Source: an uncultured Oscillospiraceae bacterium (lineage in GTDB: Bacteria; Bacillota; Clostridia; Oscillospirales; Oscillospiraceae). From it: a stretch of 7,080 bases of DNA. The stretch's first letter is position 1. Every line of letters begins with the position of its first letter. Of this stretch, positions 1 through 6,089 are shown piece by piece. A program made the position numbers and the translations under genes. The stretch spans positions 1 to 7,080 of the forward strand of contig CAAFLG010000011.1 in NCBI GenBank assembly GCA_900763705.1, given 5' to 3'. The notes under the pieces were generated by a model, which saw only the letters and a program-made list of their open reading frames with translations, was not told the DNA's origin and did no database searches.

Positions 1-146
1 ACCGCCTTGAGTCCGCCGAAGGTGATGCCGAGGTCGATGCACTCGAGCACGGGGGATTTGTCCGCGTCGCGCTCGGTCAGCAGCGCCGGTTCACGCAAAA
101 CGGGGACGAGCTTGGTTTTCTGCTTTTGCGGCATATTCTGAGTCAT
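1..146 (-). CDS. livG: Branched-chain amino acid ABC transporter ATP-binding protein LivG (N-terminal 48 residues, runs off left edge)
   Basis: This is the start of the ATPase that powers branched-chain amino acid uptake from the cytoplasmic side. Only 48 codons lie inside the window. Residues 34-48 (LECIDLGITFGGLKA) match the beginning of LivG-type ATPases, where a short beta strand is followed by the aromatic/FGG-x-x-A segment that contacts the adenine. The Walker motifs lie outside the window. The ATG start (144-146) is supported by an AAAGGAGG Shine-Dalgarno sequence at about 153-160, inside the last codons of livM, at good spacing. The livM stop codon is only 2 nt upstream, so the two genes are probably translationally coupled. 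About 32 charged or polar residues precede the conserved fold, whereas many LivG proteins begin only a few residues before it. The operon order livK-livH-livM-livG supports the call independently. A LivF paralogue is less likely, because livG normally follows livM and LivF usually lacks the FGG form of this strand. Confidence 0.88.
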   Translation of the reverse strand, partial: MTQNMPQKQKTKLVPVLREPALLTERDADKSPVLECIDLGITFGGLKA

Positions 147-148
147 GG

Positions 149-1237
149 TCAGTCCTCCTTTTCAGCGGCGGTGCGGCGGTGGGGCAAGAGCCTGCCGAAG
201 AACGCCTTGGCCTGCGGATTATTGGTCGCGAGCATGACGAAGATCAGTACGATCGCATAGATGAGCATACGGTAGTCGTGGAGCGGGCGCAGTGCCTCGG
301 GCAGGATGGTGAGCGCGGCGGCGGCGACGAGCGAGCCCCAGACGTTGCCGAGCCCGCCGAGCACCACGAACACCAGCACGAGGATAGAGAGGTTGAAGTT
401 GAACTTTGTGGCCTGGAGAGAAGAGTAGTTCAGGCCGAAGAGCGCGCCCGCCGCGCCCGCGAGGGCGGCGGAGGTGACGAAGGCCATGAGCTTGTATTTC
501 GTCAGGTTCAGGCCGATGGCCTGCGCGGCGATGTGGTTGTCGCGGATGGCCATGATCGCGCGGCCAGCGCGAGAGCGCGTCAGGTTCAGCACGATGAGGA
601 GCGTGAGCATCACGAGGATGAAGCCCGCGGTGAAGCTTGCGATGGCGGTGGTGCCGGTCGCACCCTGCGCGCCCTTGATGATGGCGGTGCCGTTCGCGCC
701 GAGGCCGAGGTCGTCGACCGTCTTGTTGCCCGAGAGGTTGAAGACGAAGTGCAGACCCTTTTCATCGCAGCCGATGATGAGGCAGTTGATGAGTTCTTTG
801 ATGATCTCGCCGAAGGCGAGCGTCACGATGGCGAGATAATCGCCCTGCAAGCGGAGCACAGGCGTGCCGATGAGAAGGCCGACGAGCGCTGCAAGGAGCG
901 CGCCGACGAACATCGAGAGCGCAAGGCGCACGGGGGCGTTCGGGATGAGATGCATAAGGCTCTGCGAAACGACGATGCCCGTGAACGCGCCCACGCTCAT
1001 AAAGCCCGCGTGGCCGAGGCTCAGCTCGCCGAGGATGCCGACGGTGAGGTTCAGCGAAACGGCCATGGACATATAGCAGCAGATCGGCACGAGAAGACCG
1101 ATGGCGGAGCGGGAGAGCGAGCCGTTGCTTCGCAGCACCGTCACGATGACGAACGCGACGATCACGCCGAAATAGGTCGCAAAGTCGACCTTGGTGGTTT
1201 TCTTGAGGGAGTTGAACTGTTTCATTTTCTTTGTCAT
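149..1237 (-). CDS. livM: Branched-chain amino acid ABC transporter permease LivM
   Basis: This is an inner-membrane permease subunit that pairs with LivH to form the channel for leucine, isoleucine and valine imported from the LivK lipoprotein. The 362-residue protein is strongly hydrophobic with many membrane segments. It carries the LivM hallmark ELSLGHAGF at residues 71-79, a cytoplasmic FGEIIKEL stretch in the middle, and LGGLGNVWGS at about 293-302, which is the loop expected to contact the ATPase. A charged tail (HRRTAAEKED) ends it. I start it at the ATG at 1235-1237. A GTG exists three codons upstream (1244-1246), but it lies inside the AAGGTGG Shine-Dalgarno sequence, which is spaced 5 nt from the ATG. 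The start region nearly abuts the livH stop (1248-1250), so translation is probably coupled. The segment around residues 160-200 does not show the usual GG-x-x-G-L-x-x-IP pattern of LivM and seems divergent. The family call is otherwise secure. Confidence 0.95.
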   Translation of the reverse strand: MTKKMKQFNSLKKTTKVDFATYFGVIVAFVIVTVLRSNGSLSRSAIGLLVPICCYMSMAVSLNLTVGILGELSLGHAGFMSVGAFTGIVVSQSLMHLIPNAPVRLALSMFVGALLAALVGLLIGTPVLRLQGDYLAIVTLAFGEIIKELINCLIIGCDEKGLHFVFNLSGNKTVDDLGLGANGTAIIKGAQGATGTTAIASFTAGFILVMLTLLIVLNLTRSRAGRAIMAIRDNHIAAQAIGLNLTKYKLMAFVTSAALAGAAGALFGLNYSSLQATKFNFNLSILVLVFVVLGGLGNVWGSLVAAAALTILPEALRPLHDYRMLIYAIVLIFVMLATNNPQAKAFFGRLLPHRRTAAEKED

Positions 1238-1242
1238 TCCGG

Positions 1243-1249
1243 CCACCTT
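1243..1249 (-). promoter_or_regulatory. livM ribosome binding site, decides the start codon
   Basis: On the minus strand this reads AAGGTGG, one mismatch from AAGGAGG, and it ends 5 nt before the ATG at 1237. It overlaps both the livH stop codon (1248-1250) and the in-frame GTG at 1246. The longer GTG-initiated form is therefore unlikely to be used. Confidence 0.75.
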
Positions 1250-2126
1250 ACACTTTCTCCGGCACGTACTTGCCGAGCAGTCCTGCGGGCTTGACGAGCA
1301 GCACGACGATCAGCACGGCAAAGACGATCGAGTTTGCGAGGTTCGTCGAGATATACGCCTGGGCCATGGCCTCGATGATGCCGAGCAGGAGCCCGCCGAG
1401 GAATGCGCCGGGGATGGAGCCGATGCCGCCGAACACCGCCGCGGTAAAGGCCTTGATGCCGGGCATGGAGCCGGTGGTGGGCATGAGGGAGGTATTGAAC
1501 GAGCAGAGCAGCACGCCCGCGATGGCCGCGAGCGCCGAGCCGATGGCAAAGGTCGCGGAAATGGTCGCGTTGACGTTGATGCCCATCAGCTGTGCCGCCG
1601 CCTTATCCTCCGAGCAGGCGCGCATGGCCTTGCCCATCTTGCTCTTGCTGACAAAGAGCGTCAGCGCGAGCATGATGACGATGCAGACGGAGATCGTGAG
1701 AAGGGAAATGTAGGAAACGGTCAGCTTGCCGCCGAAGATCTTCACAGCGCCCGTGACCACGGGGGGATAGGAGCGCGCGGCGGCCTTCCAGATGAGCAGC
1801 GCGGAGTTCTGGAGGAAGTAGCTCACGCCGATGGCGGTGATGAGCACCGCAAGGCTCGGCGCGGAGCGCAGGGGCTTGTAGGCAAGGCGCTCGATGACGA
1901 TGCCGAGGACGGTGCAAACGACAACGGCCATCAGCACCGCGACGATGCTGGGAAGGCCCAGATAGAACATCGCGCAGAAGGAAACGTAGCCGCCGATCAT
2001 GATGACGTCGCCGTGGGCAAAGTTCAGCATCTTGGCAATGCCGTAGACCATCGTATAGCCGAGGGCGATGATGGCGTACACGCTGCCGAGGCTGATGCCG
2101 CTGATGAGATAGGATAAGAATTCCAT
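1248..2126 (-). CDS. livH: Branched-chain amino acid ABC transporter permease LivH
   Basis: This is the second membrane permease of the branched-chain amino acid importer and partner of LivM. The 292-residue length matches the LivH family (about 290-310). The N-terminal membrane segment runs into the family signature YTMVYGIAKMLNFAHGD at residues 24-40. The C-terminal portion has FGGIGSIPGAFLGG at 232-245, equivalent to the ATPase-coupling loop and following helix. Most of the rest is hydrophobic helix, with a short polar tail (GKYVPEKV). The ATG at 2124-2126 is preceded by AGAGGTG at 2134-2140, an acceptable ribosome binding site with 7 nt spacing. The stop codon lies a few bases before livM translation begins. 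Upstream, 192 nt separate it from livK, and I see no convincing promoter there, so it is probably on the livK transcript. Confidence 0.95.
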   Translation of the reverse strand: MEFLSYLISGISLGSVYAIIALGYTMVYGIAKMLNFAHGDVIMIGGYVSFCAMFYLGLPSIVAVLMAVVVCTVLGIVIERLAYKPLRSAPSLAVLITAIGVSYFLQNSALLIWKAAARSYPPVVTGAVKIFGGKLTVSYISLLTISVCIVIMLALTLFVSKSKMGKAMRACSEDKAAAQLMGINVNATISATFAIGSALAAIAGVLLCSFNTSLMPTTGSMPGIKAFTAAVFGGIGSIPGAFLGGLLLGIIEAMAQAYISTNLANSIVFAVLIVVLLVKPAGLLGKYVPEKV

Positions 2127-2238
2127 AGGATGGCACCTCTTTTTTCTCGTTGGAGTTGTGGGGAAACGTCTGTGGCAGAAACAAGGGCAGAGAGGAAGAA
2201 CGCTGCCTTCGTTTCCGCCATAGAAGCAGGGCGCAGGC

Positions 2239-2263
2239 CGCCGGGAGTTTTTTCCTCCCGGCG
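2239..2263 (-). other. Intercistronic hairpin between livK and livH
   Basis: A perfect 9-bp inverted repeat (CGCCGGGAG / CTCCCGGCG, 2239-2247 with 2255-2263) encloses a 7-nt loop. The stem is very GC-rich. Neither strand has a T-run after it, so it is not a canonical intrinsic terminator. In livK-livH-livM operons such a structure can block 3' exonucleases or cause partial termination, so that more binding protein than permease is made; that role here is inference. The rest of the 192-nt gap (2127-2318) shows no gene or clear promoter. Confidence 0.6.
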
Positions 2264-2318
2264 ACCCTTCGCTCCGTGAGAGAGACGATAAACGGTCTAT
2301 TTGGTATCTTTGCGGGGA

Positions 2319-3494
2319 TCAGCCCTCAACGTACTGGCCGTCCTTGACGACGTAGGCGGTCGGGGCCTTGGAGACCTGACCCTCGGCGTTCCAGGTCATG
2401 TCGGTACCGGTGAGGCCGGTGAACTTGAGGGAGGTGATGGCGGAAACGAGCGCGTCGCAGATCTCTTCGTTGCTCATATCGGCGGTGCAGCCGGCCTGTT
2501 CGAGCGCGGCCTTGACGATGTACACGCCGTCGTAAGCATCGGCGGCGAACTGGTTGGGCGTGGTGCCGTAAGCGGCAACGTAAGCGTCGACGAAGCTCTT
2601 GCTGGATTCAACGGTGGCGCAGAACGGGGTCATCAGCACGAGGCCCTCGGCGAGAGTGGTGTCAAAGCCGGGCATATCGAGGATGCCATCCATGCCGTCC
2701 ACACCGAAGAAGGTGGGGGCATAGCCCATGGCCTTGGCCTGCGCGAAGATCACGGAAGCGGGCTGATAGTAGATGGGGAGGAAGACGAGGTCGGCGCCGG
2801 CAGTCTGCGCGGCGGCGAGCTGGACGGAGAAGTTGGAGGAGGTATCGAGGGTAAAGGTGCCCTGATAGACGATGGAGAGGCCCTTGTCGCCGGCTTCCTT
2901 CACGAAAGCATCGCGGATGCCCTGAGAGTAGGCATCGTCGTTGCGGTAGATGACGGCGATCTTGGCATCGCCGTAGTGCTCAGCCATGTAGTCGGCAGCG
3001 CAAACGCCCTGGTTGGGGTCGGTGAAGCAGACCTGGAAGACATTGTCCTTGCCCGCGGTCACGTCAGTGGAGGAGGCGGAGGGGGTCAGCATGAAGGTGC
3101 GGTCGGTGTAGCAGGCATCGGCAACCGCGATGGAAGCGCCGGTGGTCGTGGGGCCGACGAGAACCTGCATGCCGTTGTCCATCATGTTGTTGTAGGCGTT
3201 GACGGCCTTTTCACCGTCGGCCTCATCGTCCTGAGAGAGGAACTCAAACTTGATGGTGCTGTCGCTCGCGTTGATCTCATTGACGGCGAGCTCCACGCCC
3301 TGCTTGACGGCCATACCGTAGATCGCGTTGTCGCCGGTCAGCGGGCCGGAGGTGCCGACCGTAAAGGTCTGGACACCGTCGGATGCGCCGCCTGCATTCT
3401 CGTCGGTGTTCGCATCGTCGCCCTTGGAACCGCAGGCGGCCATCGAGAGCGTCATGGCAGCGGCCATGAACATGCACATAAACTTCTTTTTCAT
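2319..3494 (-). CDS. livK: Branched-chain amino acid ABC transporter substrate-binding lipoprotein (LivK/LivJ family)
   Basis: This is the extracytoplasmic receptor that binds Leu/Ile/Val, or a related amino acid, and hands it to LivH-LivM. The 391-residue protein opens with a lipoprotein signal: MKKKF, a hydrophobic stretch, then lipobox MAAC with the lipidated Cys at residue 21, followed by a Gly/Asp/Asn-rich linker. The mature part is a type I periplasmic-binding fold of the Peripla_BP_6 type. Family landmarks include TFTVGTSGPLTGDNAIYG, the LVGPTTTGASIAVAD strand-turn-helix, and LTPSASSTDVT, the ligand-side Ser/Thr segment. I start at the ATG at 3492-3494, which has AAAGGAG about 10 nt upstream. 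An in-frame ATG 16 codons earlier would place polar residues before the signal peptide and has no comparable ribosome binding site. It is the first transporter gene of the operon. Ligand preference cannot be read from the sequence; peptides or other amino acids remain possible. Confidence 0.95.
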   Translation of the reverse strand: MKKKFMCMFMAAAMTLSMAACGSKGDDANTDENAGGASDGVQTFTVGTSGPLTGDNAIYGMAVKQGVELAVNEINASDSTIKFEFLSQDDEADGEKAVNAYNNMMDNGMQVLVGPTTTGASIAVADACYTDRTFMLTPSASSTDVTAGKDNVFQVCFTDPNQGVCAADYMAEHYGDAKIAVIYRNDDAYSQGIRDAFVKEAGDKGLSIVYQGTFTLDTSSNFSVQLAAAQTAGADLVFLPIYYQPASVIFAQAKAMGYAPTFFGVDGMDGILDMPGFDTTLAEGLVLMTPFCATVESSKSFVDAYVAAYGTTPNQFAADAYDGVYIVKAALEQAGCTADMSNEEICDALVSAITSLKFTGLTGTDMTWNAEGQVSKAPTAYVVKDGQYVEG

Positions 3495-3533
3495 CGTTTT
3501 GTATCTCCTTTGATTCAAGAATTGACAGGTTTG

Positions 3534-3539
3534 TTTATA
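3534..3539 (-). promoter_or_regulatory. Possible -10 element for livK (weak)
   Basis: On the minus strand TATAAA sits directly after the U-run of the upstream terminator and 39 nt before the livK ATG. No recognisable -35 hexamer lies 16-18 bp upstream, where the terminator hairpin is. It is either a poor stand-alone promoter, or livK depends on readthrough from the promoter at 3876-3904. Confidence 0.25.
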
Positions 3540-3540
3540 C

Positions 3541-3576
3541 AAAAAAGCGGTCCTACCATCCCGGCAGAACCGCTTT
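3541..3576 (-). terminator. Intrinsic terminator after the 77-residue gene, just before livK
   Basis: On the minus strand the arms AAAGCGGTTCT (3566-3576) and AGGACCGCTTT (3544-3554) form an 11-bp stem, including one G-U wobble, with an 11-nt loop. A run of six U ends the element (3541-3546). On the plus strand the wobble becomes a C-A mismatch and the following T-run is short, so the element is oriented for the minus strand. It begins 23 nt after the stop of the small gene and ends 46 nt before the livK ATG. It can serve as that gene's terminator or as an attenuator for the liv operon. Confidence 0.85.
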
Positions 3577-3599
3577 GCTGTATCGCTTGGAATAAGTGC

Positions 3600-3833
3600 T
3601 CAGCAATTGCTTCTTGTCGGGGCAACACGCGAAAGAATGACCAGAAGGACCAGTACCAGAATGGAAATGCTAATCATGGTAATCTCGCGGAAAATAATAA
3701 TGGACGCCATCATAATGGCGCCCATAACGATGCAGTTGTAAGCGGAGAACTGAGAGGTGCAGCAGGAAGCGGCCTCTGCGCAGGTGGCAGAAGCAGAAGC
3801 GTTATTCTGATTTGCATAAGCAAAACGGAACAT
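3600..3833 (-). CDS. Small Cys-rich, probably membrane-associated protein of unknown function (77 aa)
   Basis: I do not recognise this family. It is credible as a gene because it has a strong promoter at 3876-3904, a ribosome binding site, a clean reading frame and a terminator. I prefer the ATG at 3831-3833 because AAAGGA (3843-3848) sits 9 nt upstream; an ATG six codons earlier (3851) has only a weak site. The N-terminal half (residues 5-34) is rich in Ala, Ser and Asn, with Cys at 18, 24, 25 and 34; a final Cys is residue 77. Two hydrophobic segments follow, at about 35-48 and 54-67, separated by a short RE-containing turn, with a positively charged C-terminal tail. Residues 58-67 are an unbroken run of Ile, Leu and Val. 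It could be a small membrane protein, a modified-peptide precursor (no modification enzyme is nearby), or a long leader peptide regulating the branched-chain amino acid operon downstream. No signal peptide of the usual kind is visible. Confidence 0.6.
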   Translation of the reverse strand: MFRFAYANQNNASASATCAEAASCCTSQFSAYNCIVMGAIMMASIIIFREITMISISILVLVLLVILSRVAPTRSNC

Positions 3834-3875
3834 AGCATGACGTCCTTTCATGTATCTCTCATATTTGATGGGCTA

Positions 3876-3904
3876 ATTTTAGCGCGCGAAGCGGAATATG
3901 TCAA
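3876..3904 (-). promoter_or_regulatory. Sigma-A-type promoter for the 77-residue gene (and possibly livKHMG)
   Basis: On the minus strand, -35 TTGACA (3899-3904, perfect consensus) and -10 TAAAAT (3876-3881, one mismatch) are separated by exactly 17 bp. The predicted transcription start near 3869 gives a leader of about 36 nt to the ATG at 3833. The -35 overlaps two dyads (AATATG-N9-CATATT at 3895-3915, and one arm of an 11-bp inverted repeat), which could be operator sites. Confidence 0.8.
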
Positions 3905-3963
3905 TATCGCATATTACCCAAATAGAAAAAGCGGAAAAAGCGGCCATTTCTACGATATTGACA
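3899..3963. repeat. 11-bp perfect inverted repeat in the divergent promoter region
   Basis: TGTCAATATCG at 3899-3909 is repeated in inverted orientation as CGATATTGACA at 3953-3963, with 43 bp between. Each arm contains a TTGACA hexamer pointing outward: the left one is the -35 of the small-gene promoter, and the right one points toward htpG. For the right one the best -10 is only GAAAAT at a 19-bp spacing (3983-3988), which is weak. The element could bind a dimeric regulator at both arms, or simply reflect paired divergent promoters. Confidence 0.6.
3926..3943. repeat. Tandem 9-bp direct repeat (AAAAAGCGG x2)
   Basis: Two exact back-to-back copies of AAAAAGCGG lie between the arms of the inverted repeat. 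They sit about 22 bp upstream of the -35 of the minus-strand promoter, where an A-tract UP-element-like or activator site could lie. Function is unknown. Confidence 0.5.
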
Positions 3964-4071
3964 AGATATACAGCCCGGATGGGAAAATATCCCCCTCTGC
4001 GTGCCGTATCACCCGGCGGGGAGTGGGGAGAAGGAATGGGAGAAATGCTGAAAAGCGGTGATGATTCGGCA

Positions 4072-4098
4072 TTAGCACTTGGGGCACGAGAGTGCTAA
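4072..4098. promoter_or_regulatory. CIRCE operator (HrcA binding site) upstream of htpG
   Basis: TTAGCACTT-N9-GAGTGCTAA matches the CIRCE consensus TTAGCACTC-N9-GAGTGCTAA with a single mismatch at the last base of the left arm, and the spacer is exactly 9 nt. CIRCE is the operator of the heat-shock repressor HrcA. It normally controls groESL and dnaK operons, so here it implies that htpG belongs to the HrcA regulon. It lies 79 nt before the htpG ATG. Confidence 0.93.
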
Positions 4099-4134
4099 AA
4101 GTTCACGGAACGGTAACAAATGCATTGAAATATC

Positions 4135-4143
4135 TGCTATACT
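4135..4143 (+). promoter_or_regulatory. htpG promoter, extended -10 element
   Basis: TGCTATACT is a TG-n extended -10 with TATACT at 4138-4143. The expected -35 position (near 4115-4120) holds only a poor match, which the extended -10 can compensate for. Transcription would start near 4150, leaving a leader of about 28 nt with the AGAGAGGGA ribosome binding site. The CIRCE element is then centred about 65 bp upstream of the start. Confidence 0.6.
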
Positions 4144-4177
4144 GAGAGTCAAATTACAATAAGAGAGGGATGCTTTT

Positions 4178-6070
4178 ATGGCAAAGAAACAGTTCAAAGC
4201 AGAGTCGAAGCGTTTGCTCGACCTGATGATAAACTCCATTTATACACATAAGGAGATCTTCCTGCGCGAGATCATCTCCAACGCCAGCGACGCCATCGAC
4301 AAGCTCTGCTATGTCGCGCTGACGGACGACAAGGTCGGCATGAACCGCAGCGATTTTGCCATCACGGTGTCGGTCGACAAGGAGAACCGCACGCTGACGG
4401 TCTCGGATAACGGCATCGGCATGAGTAAAGAAGAGCTTGAAAACAACCTCGGCGTGATCGCGTCGTCTGGCTCTTATAAGTTCCGCCAGGAGACGGAGGA
4501 AAAGGACAAGAAGGACGCCGATATCGACATCATCGGCCAGTTCGGTGTGGGCTTCTACTCCGCCTTCATGGTCGCCGATGAGATCACCGTTCTCACGAAG
4601 AAGTACGGCGAAGAGCAGGCGTACCGCTGGCAGTCCTCCGGCGCGGACGGTTATACCGTGACCGAGTGCGACAAGGAAACGGTCGGCACCGAGGTCATCA
4701 TGCACATCAAGCCCGACACGGACGAGGAGAACTACAGCGAGTATCTTGAGCCCTACCGCCTGCACGCGCTCATTAAGAAATATTCCGACTACATCCGTTA
4801 CCCCATCCGCATGATGATGCCCGAGCAGAAGGTCAAGGAGGGCAGCGACCCGGAGAAGCCCGAGTTTGAGACCGTCGAAGCGCTCAAGACCGTCAACTCC
4901 ATGGTGCCGCTCTGGCAGCGCAAGCGCAGCGAGGTGACGGACGAGGAGTACAACAAGTTCTACTCCGAGCTGACGCACGAATTCGACAAGCCCCAGCGCG
5001 TCATCACTGTCTCTGCCGAGGGCAATGTGACCTATAAGGCGCTGCTGTTCGTCCCCTCCGCGCGCCCGTTCAACTTCTACACGGAGGGCTACGAGAAGGG
5101 CTTGCAGCTCTACAGCGCGGGCGTTCTCATCATGGACAAGTGCGACACGCTCCTGCCTGACTATCTGCGCTTTGTGCGCGGCGTGGTCGATTCGCCGGAC
5201 CTGAGCCTGAACATTTCCCGCGAGCTTTTGCAGCACGACCGCCAGCTCAAGGTCATCGGCCAGAACCTTGAAAAGAAGGTGCGCGCGGACCTTGAAAAGT
5301 TCCTCAAGGACGACCGCGAGGGCTACGAGAAGTTCTACGCGAACTTCGGCCGCCAGCTCAGCTACGGCATCGTGAGCGACGGCGGCGAGACGCGCAAGGA
5401 CTCGCTCAAGGAGCTGCTGATGTTCTACTCCTCCACGGAGAAGAAGCTCACGACGCTCAAGGAATACGTCTCGCGCATGAAGGAAGACCAGAAGTGCATC
5501 TACTATGCCGCCGGCGAGAGCGTCGCGGCGGTGGACAAGCTGCCGCAGACCGAGCTTTTGAAGGACAAGAACTACGAGATCCTCTATCTCACGGGCGAGA
5601 CGGACGAATTCACCCTGCAAGCCCTGATGAACTACGACGAAAAGCCCTTCCGCTCCATTGTCGACGGCGATCTTGAGCTCGGCGGCAAGGAGGAGCACAA
5701 GGACGAAGCCGAGAGCAGCGCGCTGCTCGAATTCGTCAAGGAGACCCTCGGCGACAAGGTCAAGGAGGTCAAGGTCTCCCACCGTTTGAAGACCCATCCC
5801 GTCTGCCTGACGGCGGGCGAGGGCTTTAGCTTCGAGATGGAGAAGTACTTCAAGAACTTCGAAATGCCCGAGCCTGTCAAGGCCGACCGCATCCTCGAGC
5901 TGAACGTGGCGCATCCGGCGGTCAAGGCGATGGAAGCGCTGATGGCGACGGACCGCGACAAAGCCGCGCTCTACGCCAAGATCCTCTACGATCAGGCGAA
6001 CCTCATCGCGGGGCTGCCGCTCGAAGACCCCGGTGCGTATACCGATATGGTGGCGCAGCTGATGCAGTAA
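4178..6070 (+). CDS. htpG: Molecular chaperone HtpG (bacterial Hsp90)
   Basis: This is a cytosolic, ATP-dependent dimeric chaperone that remodels client proteins. The 630-residue length is normal for the family. The N-terminal GHKL ATPase domain (about 1-215) shows all nucleotide-binding motifs: FLREIISNASDAIDKL with catalytic Glu31 and Mg-binding Asn35, DNGIGM with Asp77 contacting adenine, and the lid/glycine-rich parts IASSGS (94-99) and GQFGVGFYSAF (120-130). The middle domain carries the gamma-phosphate loop SLNISRELLQ, with Arg348 and Gln352. A C-terminal dimerisation region ends without a eukaryotic MEEVD tail, as expected in bacteria. The ATG at 4178 has AGAGAGGGA 7-8 nt upstream. It is monocistronic, with its own promoter, a CIRCE operator upstream and a strong terminator downstream, so heat induction through HrcA is the likely control. 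Nothing in the protein looks damaged. A long open frame on the opposite strand covers the whole gene but has no coding support. Confidence 0.98.
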   Translation: MAKKQFKAESKRLLDLMINSIYTHKEIFLREIISNASDAIDKLCYVALTDDKVGMNRSDFAITVSVDKENRTLTVSDNGIGMSKEELENNLGVIASSGSYKFRQETEEKDKKDADIDIIGQFGVGFYSAFMVADEITVLTKKYGEEQAYRWQSSGADGYTVTECDKETVGTEVIMHIKPDTDEENYSEYLEPYRLHALIKKYSDYIRYPIRMMMPEQKVKEGSDPEKPEFETVEALKTVNSMVPLWQRKRSEVTDEEYNKFYSELTHEFDKPQRVITVSAEGNVTYKALLFVPSARPFNFYTEGYEKGLQLYSAGVLIMDKCDTLLPDYLRFVRGVVDSPDLSLNISRELLQHDRQLKVIGQNLEKKVRADLEKFLKDDREGYEKFYANFGRQLSYGIVSDGGETRKDSLKELLMFYSSTEKKLTTLKEYVSRMKEDQKCIYYAAGESVAAVDKLPQTELLKDKNYEILYLTGETDEFTLQALMNYDEKPFRSIVDGDLELGGKEEHKDEAESSALLEFVKETLGDKVKEVKVSHRLKTHPVCLTAGEGFSFEMEKYFKNFEMPEPVKADRILELNVAHPAVKAMEALMATDRDKAALYAKILYDQANLIAGLPLEDPGAYTDMVAQLMQ

Positions 6071-6089
6071 CATCTGAACATCGCGCAGC

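Noticed and set aside
179..1294. 371-codon plus-strand open frame opposite livM
   Set aside because: The composition is Glu/Asp/Arg/His-only low complexity, a shadow of a GC-rich membrane-protein gene.
3523..3539. Plus-strand TTGACA near 3523 as a promoter
   Set aside because: The only -10-like sequence downstream is 9 bp away, and it would drive transcription into a terminator and antisense to the small gene.
3541..3576. T-box riboswitch for livK, suggested by GGGATGGTAGGACCGC resembling the T-box GGGTGGTACCGC
   Set aside because: The match needs inserted bases. The upstream sequence codes for the small protein, with no room for a specifier stem-loop. The ACCGC pairs with an upstream arm as an ordinary terminator.
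2301..4061. 586-codon plus-strand open frame across livK and the small gene
   Set aside because: It is antisense to livK with low-complexity Gly/Val/Glu/His composition, crosses the terminator and promoter of the other strand, and has no ribosome binding site.
3899..4098. 66-codon plus-strand open frame before htpG
   Set aside because: It covers both promoter elements and the CIRCE operator and has no ribosome binding site.
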